64,000 nt of DNA from Marinifilum breve. Lineage in GTDB: Bacteria > Bacteroidota > Bacteroidia > Bacteroidales > Marinifilaceae. Positions 50,614 to 59,163 of this stretch are shown here, piece after piece. A program made the translations under genes and the position numbers. The stretch spans positions 248,001-312,000 of the forward strand of contig NZ_QFLI01000006.1 of assembly GCF_003202155.1 (NCBI RefSeq), read 5' to 3'. The notes under the pieces are model-generated. The model was not told where the DNA came from. It did not search any database and was given only the letters and a program-made list of their open reading frames with translations. How positions within the stretch are numbered: the first letter of the stretch is position 1; the number at the start of each line of letters is the position of its first letter.

Positions 50614-50860
50614 TCTACCTGGTTACCCAACCAGGTAAAGTAGGTTGGTAGACGTACTAGAGTAGGTTATCCAAATGGGTAAAGTAGGTTGGTAGACGTG
50701 CTAGAGTAGGTTATCCAAATGGGTAAAGTAGGTTGGTGGACGTACTAGAGTAGGTTATCCAAATGTGTAAAGTAGATTGGTGGACGTACTAGAGTAGGTT
50801 ATCCAACCAGGTAAAGTAGGTTGGAAAACGTGCTAGAGCAGGTTGTTTAAATGGATATAA
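50614..50860. repeat. 44-bp tandem array built from two 22-bp halves
   Basis: Five contiguous 44-bp units start at 50635, 50679, 50723, 50767 and 50811. Each is two related 22-mers (GTAAAGTAGGTT... and CTAGAGTAGGTT...), so the basic period is 22 bp with alternating types. The left flank carries a perfect hairpin ACCTGGTT-ACCC-AACCAGGT (50617-50636) whose right arm also recurs in unit 4. It lies between the VirK-like terminator (left) and the porin terminator (right) in a convergent gap. Confidence 0.95.
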
Positions 50861-50925
50861 TAATTTATTGCACTTACTTGGGTAGGTTGTTATTATAATA
50901 ATTGCAGTTCAAGTAGGTATTTAAA

Positions 50926-50960
50926 GAAAAATGCCCAACGTATGTAAAATACATTGGGCA
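50926..50960 (-). terminator. Rho-independent terminator of the outer-membrane barrel gene
   Basis: TGCCCAA-C-GTAT / ATAC-A-TTGGGCA stem (50932-50960) with a T-run on the minus strand (50927-50931). Confidence 0.85.
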
Positions 50961-50987
50961 AATATCTTAAGTGCATATTGTGCTTCC

Positions 50988-52373
50988 TTAGAATTGAAAA
51001 CGCAATGCCACATAAGGCATTACCGAATTATCAGCTTTAAAGCTTCCATCATCCTGTTTATTCCAGGTCCATTTGTAGTCTACTCCTGTTGCTATAATAG
51101 GACTGATTTTATAGGCAAAACGAATTAATGCCAATGAATTATCATCGAATTCAAAAGCATCACCAAAATCAACCAAATTGGCTTTTGTATAATATCCTTC
51201 AATAATAATCTTATCGAATAAATCTTTTGTTTTAAGATTTAGCTGCATGGTAGCAGGAGTTTCTTCACTTACATTATCAGGTAGAAGTAAATTACCTCCA
51301 ACCAAAACTTTATCCATTAACGAAGCAGTTAATGATCCGTAAATACCCTGCTTGTTTTTTGCATCTCCCAATGCCACAATTTTTGCATCCTTATTGATTT
51401 CGTAATGGGCATCGAAGAATTGTGGCAGGTAATTGTCGCTATACCAAAGACGTTCTATTCTTGAGTTTAGCCTGAAAAAATTGCCTATGACATTCATATT
51501 GGCATTTACACCAATTCCCATACCTTTTCCTGCACCATACCTTTGCGTAGGAGGAATTGCCTGATGATATCTGGCCAATGAATCTGATTTTATTTTTGTC
51601 AATTTACTAAAGTGGGTATATCCGGTAATATTGATGAAGTTGGAATTGATGAAAGTGATTCCCATATCAAAACCATAGGCTTTCACTCCATCAGAAAGGA
51701 ATTCATTTATTCCAGTATCATCGCCAAAGCGATTGGTTCTATCCTTATCGGAGATATAGGAAATACCAAAATCTAAGGTTTTAAGTACTGGAATTCCACT
51801 AGCGCCAAAAGGACGCACATAAGGGCGAATGGCGAAAAGATTGAATGATTCAAGGTTAAAATCGCTATACAAACCTTCGATACCAACTACTTTTTTAATT
51901 CTGAAATCGTAGCTTACACCCACTTTTCGTTTCTCGAAACTAGGTGAGTTGTTGTAGTTATTTAGCAAACTCCCATATCCAAGAGATTCACCTCTTAGTT
52001 GACCTACTTTAATGAATACAGGATCTTTTTTCTTACGGCCGTAACGAACATAGCTTATTAGACGAAGGATTCCAGAGCCATTTTTGAATTCGTCGCTGTA
52101 CAATTTTCCCGATTCTAGGTTAAAGTATATTGGAAGATCAAATCCTACACCTACTTTTCCTAAGTTCAATTCTGGTTGAAATCTTGCACCTGCATAGTTT
52201 TCGCCACCAATTCTTGCAAAGGCAAATGAACCGGTGAAAAGACTTATAGAATCTGGATTGCTTAGGTTTTCGAAAGAGTTATCGAAACCATAAAATAAAT
52301 TGTCTTCCTGAGCTTTCAGATTGCCTGCATACAGGAATATTGAAGCGATAGAGAGTAGTAATAGTTTTTTCAT
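50988..52373 (-). CDS. Outer-membrane beta-barrel protein, function unknown
   Basis: 461 residues. Signal peptide at 1-21 (cleavage near LKAQE). The remainder is a series of amphipathic strands of ten to twelve residues separated by short polar turns (for example FAFARIGGENYAGARF, GVGFDLPIYFNLES, SGILRLISYVRYG), finishing in the barrel signature of a C-terminal phenylalanine (YVALRFQF). This is the design of a 16-18 strand outer-membrane barrel; no plug domain or TonB box is visible, so a porin-like channel is more likely than a TonB-dependent receptor. I do not recognise the exact family. It is monocistronic. Confidence 0.8.
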   Translation of the reverse strand: MKKLLLLSIASIFLYAGNLKAQEDNLFYGFDNSFENLSNPDSISLFTGSFAFARIGGENYAGARFQPELNLGKVGVGFDLPIYFNLESGKLYSDEFKNGSGILRLISYVRYGRKKKDPVFIKVGQLRGESLGYGSLLNNYNNSPSFEKRKVGVSYDFRIKKVVGIEGLYSDFNLESFNLFAIRPYVRPFGASGIPVLKTLDFGISYISDKDRTNRFGDDTGINEFLSDGVKAYGFDMGITFINSNFINITGYTHFSKLTKIKSDSLARYHQAIPPTQRYGAGKGMGIGVNANMNVIGNFFRLNSRIERLWYSDNYLPQFFDAHYEINKDAKIVALGDAKNKQGIYGSLTASLMDKVLVGGNLLLPDNVSEETPATMQLNLKTKDLFDKIIIEGYYTKANLVDFGDAFEFDDNSLALIRFAYKISPIIATGVDYKWTWNKQDDGSFKADNSVMPYVALRFQF

Positions 52374-52508
52374 ATCGTTATAGTGATTATTGGTGTATGT
52401 TTACCGAACAATGGATAAAGATCCCTGTTTTATTTATAAGGAGCATTGCTTTGTGAATAATGATATTATTGAAATACAATTTAAAAATATAAATTTATGA
52501 TTCAATAA

Positions 52509-54614
52509 TTAGCTTATTACACTCCAATTTATTTTTGTTTTGCTAAGTCTTTTTACTTGTTTGGCTAAAGTGAAGTTCTCTTCTTTTTCCAGAAGAGGAT
52601 CATCATCTAAAATTTGCTGTGCAACATCTCTTGCATATTGCAATAACTGACCATCTTTACCAAGGTGAGCAATTTTTAAATCATAGGAAATACCACTTTG
52701 CTGAGTTCCTTCAATATCTCCCGGGCCTCTTAGTTTTAAATCAACTTCGGCAATTTCAAAACCATCGTTGGTTCTTACCATGGTTTCAATTCTTTTTCTC
52801 GATTCATTGGAAATCTTGTAGGAAGACATGAGGATACAGTATGATTGTTCGGCACCACGTCCTACACGACCACGCAATTGGTGCAACTGCGATAAACCAA
52901 ACCTTTCGGTACTTTCAATAACCATTACCGATGCATTGGGTACATTAACACCAACTTCGATTACGGTAGTTGCTACCATAATTTTGGTTTCACCTTGCGC
53001 GAATCGTTGCATTTCAGCATCTTTTTCGGCTGGTTTCATTTTACCGTGAACCATACTTATGCCGTACTTTTCAGGAGGAAAAGAACTGGCCACACTTTCA
53101 TAACCTTCTTCCAGGTTTTTATAATCCATTTTTTCCGATTCTTTAATCATCGGATATACCAAATAGATTTGCCTTCCCAAATCGATCTGTTTTTTCATGA
53201 ACTGATAAACCTGTCGCCTTTTATTCTCGAAGTAATGAACCGTTTGAATTGGCTTTCTCCCTGGAGGCAGTTCATCAATTACAGAAACTTCCAAGTCGCC
53301 GTATAAGGTCATTGCTAAAGTTCTTGGAATTGGAGTGGCCGTCATCACCAATACATGTGGAGGAATGTTATTCTTTTTCCATAATCGAGCACGCTGTGCT
53401 ACCCCAAATCTATGCTGCTCATCGATAATAACCAGACCAAGGTTATTGAATTGAACCACATCTTCGAGCAATGCATGTGTACCAATCAGAATCTGCAACT
53501 CTCCACTTTTAAGGTCTTCATGTATTCTTCGTCTGTCCTTTTGCTTTGTGGAACCGGTAAGTAAAGCAACATTTACATCAATTCCTTCCAGAAATTCAGA
53601 AATGCTTTCCATGTGTTGTGTAGCTAGAATTTCGGTAGGAGCCATTAAGCATGCTTGACAACCATTATCGAGTGCCATAAGCATGCACATTAGTCCAACC
53701 ATGGTTTTACCACTACCTACATCACCTTGTAGCAGGCGATTCATTTGTTTCCCGGAACCAACATCCTTACGAATTTCTTTAATTACTCGCTTTTGGGCAT
53801 TGGTTAATTCGAAAGGCAAATTGTTTTGGTAGAACGTATTAAAGTATTCACCAATTTTTGAAAACAGATGTCCTTTGTATAGGATTTTCCGTTTCATTTT
53901 CATTTTAAGAATGTTGAGTTGGATGTAGAACAACTCTTCAAACTTTAGTCGATATTGTGCTTTTTTTAGGATCTCAGTATTTTGCGGAAAATGAATCTGA
54001 AGCAAAGCTTCGTGCAGGTTGATTAGACCCTGTCTTTTAATTAGAGGTGCTGGCAAAGTTTCTGGTATTTTCCCATTAACTGATTTTAGTGCATTTTCTT
54101 GCAGTTTCTGAATTGCTCGTGAATTCAGAAAGCTATTCTTCATTTTCTCGGTGGTCAGATAAAATGATTGAAGCGAAGCATTAATCTTCCCATTGCTTTT
54201 GTTTGCTTCTTCTATTTCAGGATGAACAACATTAACCTTCCTGTTGAACTCAGAAGGTTTTCCAAAAACAATGTAATCGGTATTTGGCTTTAGGTTGCCT
54301 TTAATGTATTTAATGCCCTTAAACCAGACCAATTCCATGGTGTCTTCACCATCTGTAAAATAAGCTACCAAACGTTGTTGACGTTTTTCGCCTAAAGTTT
54401 CGATGCCTGTAATTTGTCCTCTTACTTGAATATAGGGTAGTTTCGAGTTAATCTCCCTAATTGAATAGAATTTTGTTCTATCGATATATTTGTACGGAAA
54501 ATGATACAACAAATCCTCGTAACTATAGATCGATAGTTCTTGATTCAAAATGGAAGCTCTTTTGGGACCAACTCCAGCTAAAAATTTTATATCTAGGCCA
54601 GCTAATTCAGACAT
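52509..54614 (-). CDS. recG: ATP-dependent DNA helicase RecG
   Basis: 701 residues, normal length. N-terminal wedge/OB domain (about 5-190; VRGQITGIETLGEKRQQRLVAYFTDG) that grips branched DNA, then a superfamily 2 helicase: Walker A LLQGDVGSGKTMVGL, LMAPTEILATQHM, the DEQH box LVIIDEQHRFG, MTATPIPRTLAMTL, and in the second RecA-like domain TTVIEVGVNVPNASVMVIE and QLRGRVGRG. The C-terminal DLKLRGPGDIEGTQQSG segment is RecG-specific. It processes stalled forks and recombination intermediates. Monocistronic; upstream is a small inverted repeat AATACA-N8-TGTATT near 54630-54650 whose role is unknown. Confidence 0.98.
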   Translation of the reverse strand: MSELAGLDIKFLAGVGPKRASILNQELSIYSYEDLLYHFPYKYIDRTKFYSIREINSKLPYIQVRGQITGIETLGEKRQQRLVAYFTDGEDTMELVWFKGIKYIKGNLKPNTDYIVFGKPSEFNRKVNVVHPEIEEANKSNGKINASLQSFYLTTEKMKNSFLNSRAIQKLQENALKSVNGKIPETLPAPLIKRQGLINLHEALLQIHFPQNTEILKKAQYRLKFEELFYIQLNILKMKMKRKILYKGHLFSKIGEYFNTFYQNNLPFELTNAQKRVIKEIRKDVGSGKQMNRLLQGDVGSGKTMVGLMCMLMALDNGCQACLMAPTEILATQHMESISEFLEGIDVNVALLTGSTKQKDRRRIHEDLKSGELQILIGTHALLEDVVQFNNLGLVIIDEQHRFGVAQRARLWKKNNIPPHVLVMTATPIPRTLAMTLYGDLEVSVIDELPPGRKPIQTVHYFENKRRQVYQFMKKQIDLGRQIYLVYPMIKESEKMDYKNLEEGYESVASSFPPEKYGISMVHGKMKPAEKDAEMQRFAQGETKIMVATTVIEVGVNVPNASVMVIESTERFGLSQLHQLRGRVGRGAEQSYCILMSSYKISNESRKRIETMVRTNDGFEIAEVDLKLRGPGDIEGTQQSGISYDLKIAHLGKDGQLLQYARDVAQQILDDDPLLEKEENFTLAKQVKRLSKTKINWSVIS

Positions 54615-54813
54615 TTAATCACATTTTAATAATACAATATTGCATGTATTATGCCGATTGATTTCTAAAAGTACATTGAAAGTGTAATGAAACATTGCGA
54701 CATTCTAGAAACAAATCGGTTTAAAGTATTGAAAGTTCAAAAAATCTAATAATTTTAATTGTTGAGAAACTCAAATTTACAATTTAATTCGCCAAATATA
54801 CATAAACACTAGC

Positions 54814-55542
54814 ATGAGTGGAATTCGATATCGACTAAAAAAAAGATTAATTCGTTTAAAAACTTATCGCCGAAAGGGCTTTGGAGAACATTCTTCAAAT
54901 GCAATAGATTTGATAACTAATGTATTTGGAGCTAAGCTTCATTATTATGCCTTTCGCGATCTTCAACAAACCAGGGGATTGGCGGTAAGGTTGTTGAAAG
55001 CATCTTGTAAATCATCGGCTATTAGTGCTGGTCGTGCAAATTTTTTGAAGGAGGAAATCCTAAATTTAAAAAGGGGAAAAGATGTGGATCGCTTAATTTT
55101 TCGCTTGATGAATTATTACCAAGTAAAAAAGCCTGTGTTTATTGGAAATGGATTGGGGTATACGAAGGCGTATATGGCCAAGGTTGATTCGAGAATTAAA
55201 CTTTGCTGTATTGGAGATTGCCTAAAAAATGAAGAGATAAATTCAAAAATATTTAATAGACAGCTTCAAATTAATAATATTGAATCTATACAGTTCTGTG
55301 AAGTAAAGGATGTTGACTTTATAGTAATATCCAATATGGCCAGTGTTGAAGATATTGAGCTATTTAAAACAAACTATGCTCAAATATTGGGCAGGTCTTC
55401 TATTCTTGTTTTTCAAAATATGAATAGAAATTCTGTCTTGTTGGATACCTGGAAAACGTTAAAACATTCTCGTGAATTTGATTTTCATCTAAATATGCAT
55501 TCCGTAGGAATTTTAATTTCTATAGATAATACGGAAAAATAA
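54814..55542 (+). CDS. Possible class I methyltransferase-fold protein
   Basis: 242 residues. A basic N-terminus (RYRLKKRLIRLKTYRRKGFG) precedes a fold that looks like a Rossmann-type SAM methyltransferase: PVFIGNGLGYTKAYMA corresponds to the SAM-binding turn, LCCIGDCLKNEEINSKIFNRQL to the second strand with its acidic end, and DFIVISNMASVEDIELFK to the motif-IV region. The closing FDFHLNMHSVGILI is the terminal strand pair typical of O-methyltransferase-like proteins in Bacteroidota. The glycine motif is poor (GNGLGYTK) and the acidic residue after strand 2 is not obvious, so catalytic activity is uncertain. It is alone on the plus strand upstream of the cobalamin gene. Confidence 0.6.
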   Translation: MSGIRYRLKKRLIRLKTYRRKGFGEHSSNAIDLITNVFGAKLHYYAFRDLQQTRGLAVRLLKASCKSSAISAGRANFLKEEILNLKRGKDVDRLIFRLMNYYQVKKPVFIGNGLGYTKAYMAKVDSRIKLCCIGDCLKNEEINSKIFNRQLQINNIESIQFCEVKDVDFIVISNMASVEDIELFKTNYAQILGRSSILVFQNMNRNSVLLDTWKTLKHSREFDFHLNMHSVGILISIDNTEK

Positions 55543-55546
55543 ATTC

Positions 55547-55561
55547 TTAGAATCGTTCTAA
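55547..55561. promoter_or_regulatory. 15-bp inverted repeat upstream of the cobalamin adenosyltransferase promoter
   Basis: TTAGAA-TCG-TTCTAA has perfect 6-bp arms and lies where a -33 box would be for the -7 element at 55576, so it could be an operator. It is AT-rich and may be chance. Confidence 0.35.
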
Positions 55562-55575
55562 ATAATAAAAAATTT

Positions 55576-55583
55576 TATCTTTG
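55576..55583 (+). promoter_or_regulatory. -7 element of the cobalamin adenosyltransferase gene
   Basis: TATCTTTG is an exact TAnnTTTG match, about 57 bp upstream of the ATG. No matching TTG -33 box is present. Confidence 0.45.
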
Positions 55584-55639
55584 TTATAACTGCTAATTTT
55601 ATCAGGCAAAACTTGAAATGTTAGCTAAAAAATAGAACA

Positions 55640-56200
55640 ATGGATAAATTTAAAGTATATACAAAAACAGGAGATAAGGGAACCACTGGTCTTATTGGTG
55701 GAACTCGTGTTCCTAAATATCATTTGAGATTAGAAGCTTACGGAACTGTTGATGAATTGAATTCATATATTGGATTAATTCGATCTCATGAAATAGAAGA
55801 AAAAACTCTGGAAGTTTTAAATATAGTACAGAACAAGCTGTTTTTGATTGGCTCTCGTTTGGCTACAGATGATGAAAAATCAGACTTAAAACAGAAGCTA
55901 AATCTGAATGAGGATGATATTTTATTATTGGAATCCGAGATGGATCGAATGGATGAAGAACTTCCAGAATTAAACAATTTTGTTCTACCTGGAGGGAGCC
56001 GATTAAATGGATTTTGCCATGTTGCCAGAACAATTTGCCGTAGGGCAGAGAGAAGAGCCAATCAATTGTCATTAGAAATTGACATAAATCCCTTATTGTT
56101 GAAGTACTTAAACAGGTTGTCGGACTACTTATTTGTGTTATCACGCAAGGTTTTAAAGGATGTTGGGGCTGATGAAATAAAATGGGAGCCGGACTTGTAA
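55640..56200 (+). CDS. Cob(I)alamin adenosyltransferase (PduO/MMAB type)
   Basis: 186 residues. It transfers adenosyl from ATP to cob(I)alamin to make coenzyme B12. The N-terminal ATP loop TKTGDKGTTGLIGGTRVPK (about 5-23) and the helix-3 motif with R and E (VARTICRRAERRANQL) are the family signature, as are AYGTVDELNSYIGLIR and FVLPGGSRLNG. Trimeric and cytosolic by family. The presence of the enzyme implies B12-dependent reactions or cobalamin salvage elsewhere in the genome; no B12 pathway gene is nearby. The DUF2795-like gene follows after 57 bp with its own possible promoter. Confidence 0.95.
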   Translation: MDKFKVYTKTGDKGTTGLIGGTRVPKYHLRLEAYGTVDELNSYIGLIRSHEIEEKTLEVLNIVQNKLFLIGSRLATDDEKSDLKQKLNLNEDDILLLESEMDRMDEELPELNNFVLPGGSRLNGFCHVARTICRRAERRANQLSLEIDINPLLLKYLNRLSDYLFVLSRKVLKDVGADEIKWEPDL

Positions 56201-56224
56201 ATTCGGAAAAAAAAATTATATTCG
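56195..56224 (+). promoter_or_regulatory. Possible promoter of the DUF2795-like gene
   Basis: TTG at 56195, a 19-bp spacer and TATATTCG at 56217-56224 (one base off TAnnTTTG) form a plausible -33/-7 pair overlapping the end of the previous gene. Confidence 0.4.
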
Positions 56225-56257
56225 CAGAATAAAGGAACCTAAAAATATTTTGAACTT

Positions 56258-56479
56258 ATGTATTGGACACTTGAATTAGCAACAAAACTTGAAGATGCCC
56301 CATGGCCGGCTTCTAAGGATGAGTTGATTGACTACGCAATTCGCTCTGGTGCGCCGCTGGAGGTAATTGAAAATTTGCAGGAAATCGAGGAAGAGGGAGA
56401 GATTTTTGAGAGTATTGAGGATATTTGGCCTGATTACCCTAGCAAAGGAGATTTTTTATTCAACGAAGATGAATACTAA
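56258..56479 (+). CDS. DUF2795-family small protein
   Basis: 73 residues, acidic (many E and D). The segment DAPWPASKDELIDYAIRSGAPLEVIENLQEI is the DUF2795 domain, in which PASKxELIxYA and the following helix are typical; the C-terminal IWPDYPSKGDFLFNEDEY is the extension often seen in Bacteroidota. Function of the domain is unknown; it is thought to be cytosolic. Its own possible promoter lies directly upstream and a strong terminator directly after, so it probably forms a short separate transcript. Confidence 0.9.
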   Translation: MYWTLELATKLEDAPWPASKDELIDYAIRSGAPLEVIENLQEIEEEGEIFESIEDIWPDYPSKGDFLFNEDEY

Positions 56480-56486
56480 AAAATAA

Positions 56487-56519
56487 AAAACGAGGTTTTG
56501 TTACAAAACCTCGTTTTTT
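56487..56519. terminator. Bidirectional terminator between the DUF2795-like and OstA-like genes
   Basis: A perfect 14-bp stem AAAACGAGGTTTTG/CAAAACCTCGTTTT with a three-base loop, T-runs on both strands, in the convergent gap. Confidence 0.92.
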
Positions 56520-56550
56520 ATTTCCTGCTTTAAACAGATTTATAATCTGT

Positions 56551-58113
56551 TTACTCACCTTTTAAAATACTTTTAGCTGTATGTGGAGGTGTATCTCGCC
56601 AAATAAATATATCTTCTTTTGATTTTGGCTGAACACCATCGAACCAACGGAAATTTTTCAGGAATAGCATTTCTTGTTCCACTTCAAACAAAGGGTACAT
56701 GTTGCCATCAGGTTTTTTGATAAACTTAATCTGATCGATTTTGTTATCCTTTATAAGTATTGTAATATTACTGCTTTTGGCAATATTCATTCCCATTAAT
56801 ATTTCTTTGTCTTTTGGATAATATATAGTCTCACCATTGCCATCAATATCTAATTTGTAAATTTTATTGTCTCTAACATGACCAAGCATGTTCTTTCCTT
56901 TGATCTGGTTGTAAAAGACGCTGTCTTCTTTTGCCGTTAGGAAGGAAGAACCTCTAAAATGAAGATATTTTAGTTTCTGATTTTGTGTTTCTATACCTAT
57001 AGTATCAGCAATCATCTGATTGCCCTGCGCCCATAAAACCGGATCGTTAAACAATCTTATGGTAGAGTCTTGCATGGTATATACCAGAGAATCACATTTA
57101 CCTTGCAAATCGGGTCTGAAAAACTTCACGTGATGAAAAGCCTTTATTAGTTCATAATCTGCAGTGTCTTTTGATATTGTAAGCGTATCTGCATGTAGAA
57201 AAAGAGAATCTTGTTCTGCAACTTGAATAAAAACTGCCGAATCAGTCATTAGTGCTTCTTCGGTATTCTTAAAAGTTTCTAAAAAGTGTCCTTGCAAGAT
57301 AATATTATTAACCGTGTCTTTTAATTCTACATTGTCAAATACTCTTGCAGTTTCATTATTTTTATCCAAGTAAATGCTATCGCCTTTTATTTGATATGCT
57401 TTACTATTAAGGGTAGTGTTTTTAAAAAATTGTGATATTCCAGTAGTTGTATTGTACCATCCATCTTCTGAATAAAGTGTTTCTGTTTCATTTTCGATGG
57501 TAGTAGGACCTAAAATAAAAGCAGTTTTGCTAACCGTATTGTATTTTAATGTATCTGATTTTAAAGTATAGTCATTACTTAGAACTTCAACGCTATCTTT
57601 AAAGAACAACAAATCCTGTCTCGTATAATATCTTCCTATGCTGCTGGTAAGCGTATTGTCGGTATCTACAATTTTTCCACCATTAAAATAGTAACCTACA
57701 CTTTCGTTCATATCAAAATCAAGAAACTCAGTGGTTACGGTAACTGTTTTATTTTTAAGCTTTACATTTTTACGCATTTCAGCCAGTTTGGTGTTTCCAT
57801 AGTACTTTAGTACATCACCATAAATGTGAACTGTGTCCGAGCTAATAATGTGAACATTACCATATGCAACAATTCTGTTGTCTCCTCTGAATTGATATAC
57901 GCTATCGCAATACATCTTAATGTTTTCATGAGTAATAAATACATTGTCATTGAAAACAGTAAGCTGTGATTCTGATTGTAATTTCGCTCTCATGCTATCG
58001 AAATGTTTAATTTCAATTAATGATTTTTTCTGAGCTTCCAGCGTAAATGAGAAAAGGCAGAATATTCCTGCGAATAGAATAATCGATTTATATTTTGTAA
58101 TGATGCAAGGCAT
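56551..58113 (-). CDS. OstA-like (LptA/LptD N-domain family) periplasmic protein
   Basis: 520 residues. A signal peptide (about 10-27) precedes repeated short beta strands with the LptA-like signature: FDSMRAKLQSESQLTVFNDNVFITHENIKMYCDS, IVAYGNVHIISSDTVHIYGDVLKYYGN and VTTEFLDFDMNESVGYYFNGG recur as N-x-V-F/H strands every 25 residues or so. These build the beta-jellyroll that carries lipopolysaccharide across the periplasm. Bacteroidota encode several OstA-like proteins of uncertain role. It is the last gene of a moxR-ostA pair (5-bp gap). The exact LPS role is inferred from the fold. Confidence 0.85.
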   Translation of the reverse strand: MPCIITKYKSIILFAGIFCLFSFTLEAQKKSLIEIKHFDSMRAKLQSESQLTVFNDNVFITHENIKMYCDSVYQFRGDNRIVAYGNVHIISSDTVHIYGDVLKYYGNTKLAEMRKNVKLKNKTVTVTTEFLDFDMNESVGYYFNGGKIVDTDNTLTSSIGRYYTRQDLLFFKDSVEVLSNDYTLKSDTLKYNTVSKTAFILGPTTIENETETLYSEDGWYNTTTGISQFFKNTTLNSKAYQIKGDSIYLDKNNETARVFDNVELKDTVNNIILQGHFLETFKNTEEALMTDSAVFIQVAEQDSLFLHADTLTISKDTADYELIKAFHHVKFFRPDLQGKCDSLVYTMQDSTIRLFNDPVLWAQGNQMIADTIGIETQNQKLKYLHFRGSSFLTAKEDSVFYNQIKGKNMLGHVRDNKIYKLDIDGNGETIYYPKDKEILMGMNIAKSSNITILIKDNKIDQIKFIKKPDGNMYPLFEVEQEMLFLKNFRWFDGVQPKSKEDIFIWRDTPPHTAKSILKGE

Positions 58114-58118
58114 TCCTT

Positions 58119-59084
58119 TTATTTTATTAATTCTTTTATAATATCTTCAACACTAATTCCTTCAGCTTCGGCCTTGTAGTTTTTCATGATCCTATGTCTT
58201 AATATAGAAACTGCAACTTCCTTTACATCTTCTATGTCTGGAGAATATTTTCCGGAAAGAAGAGCGTGTGCTTTTGCTCCAATAACCAAATATTGTGACG
58301 CTCTTGGTCCAGCACCCCAATTAATATACTCATTTGCCATAGAATGCGAAAACTCGGTATTAGGCCTCGATTTTGCCGCCAAATTTACAGCATATTCCAA
58401 TACATTGCGATTAATTGGTACTTTTTGTATCAATTTTTGATAATAAGAAATCTTTTCACCTGAAATAATCTTGTCCAATGCAATTTCCTTGCCACATGTA
58501 GTGTTTTCAACAATCGAAATTTCATCTTCTAATTTTGGGTAATCCAAATAAATGCTAAACATGAAACGGTCTAGTTGAGCTTCAGGAAGTGGGTATGTAC
58601 CTTCTTGTTCGATTGGGTTTTGTGTGGCCAATACGAAAAAAGGTTTTTCAATTTCGTAGTTTTTACCATTTACCGTTACCATTTTTTCTTGCATTGCCTC
58701 CAATAAAGCCGATTGAGTTTTGGGAGGCGTACGGTTAATCTCATCAGCAAGAATGATATTGGCAAACAAAGGACCTTTTATGAAATTGAATTTGCGCTCG
58801 TTATTTAATATTTCCGTTCCTATAATATCAGAAGGCATTAGATCTGGAGTAAACTGTATTCTTTGGTATTTTAAGTCTAAAACCTGCGCAATTGTGTTTA
58901 CAAGTAAAGTTTTAGCCAGCCCAGGAACACCAACAAGTAAACAGTGTCCATTACTAAAAATCGAAATCAATACTTTTTTAATGATTTCATCCTGACCATA
59001 AATTTTCTTGCCAATTTCCTCAAGTAGTTTTTTATAATCGGCATGTAAGGAATTAGCAGCTTCCACTTCTGATTTAAAATTCAT
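58119..59084 (-). CDS. MoxR-family AAA ATPase
   Basis: 321 residues. Walker A GVPGLAKT (52-59), Walker B and sensor region IILADEINRTPPKTQSALLEAMQE, LATQNPIEQEGTYPLPEAQLDRF and the C-terminal lid with GPRASQYLVIGAKAHALL are standard MoxR features. Most MoxR proteins activate partners bearing von Willebrand factor A domains and are followed by DUF58 and Bat genes; here an OstA-like gene follows after five bases and SurA precedes, so the usual partners are absent from this locus. A chaperone role in envelope assembly is inferred from the neighbourhood. Confidence 0.95.
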   Translation of the reverse strand: MNFKSEVEAANSLHADYKKLLEEIGKKIYGQDEIIKKVLISIFSNGHCLLVGVPGLAKTLLVNTIAQVLDLKYQRIQFTPDLMPSDIIGTEILNNERKFNFIKGPLFANIILADEINRTPPKTQSALLEAMQEKMVTVNGKNYEIEKPFFVLATQNPIEQEGTYPLPEAQLDRFMFSIYLDYPKLEDEISIVENTTCGKEIALDKIISGEKISYYQKLIQKVPINRNVLEYAVNLAAKSRPNTEFSHSMANEYINWGAGPRASQYLVIGAKAHALLSGKYSPDIEDVKEVAVSILRHRIMKNYKAEAEGISVEDIIKELIK

Positions 59085-59110
59085 AAGAATTTAGTATTTG
59101 GATTTCCTTG

Positions 59111-59144
59111 AAAAAATCAGACACAGCAAAAAGGCTGTGTCTGA
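59111..59144 (-). terminator. Rho-independent terminator of the surA operon
   Basis: An 11-bp stem TCAGACACAGC/GCTGTGTCTGA (59117-59144) is followed on the minus strand by a T-run (59111-59116), 20 bp past the surA stop. Confidence 0.88.
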
Positions 59145-59163
59145 GAAAATATTTTAAGCTTAA

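Noticed and set aside
15722-50860. Tandem arrays as CRISPR arrays
   Set aside because: The copies are contiguous with no variable spacers, and no cas gene is present. They are plain tandem repeats.
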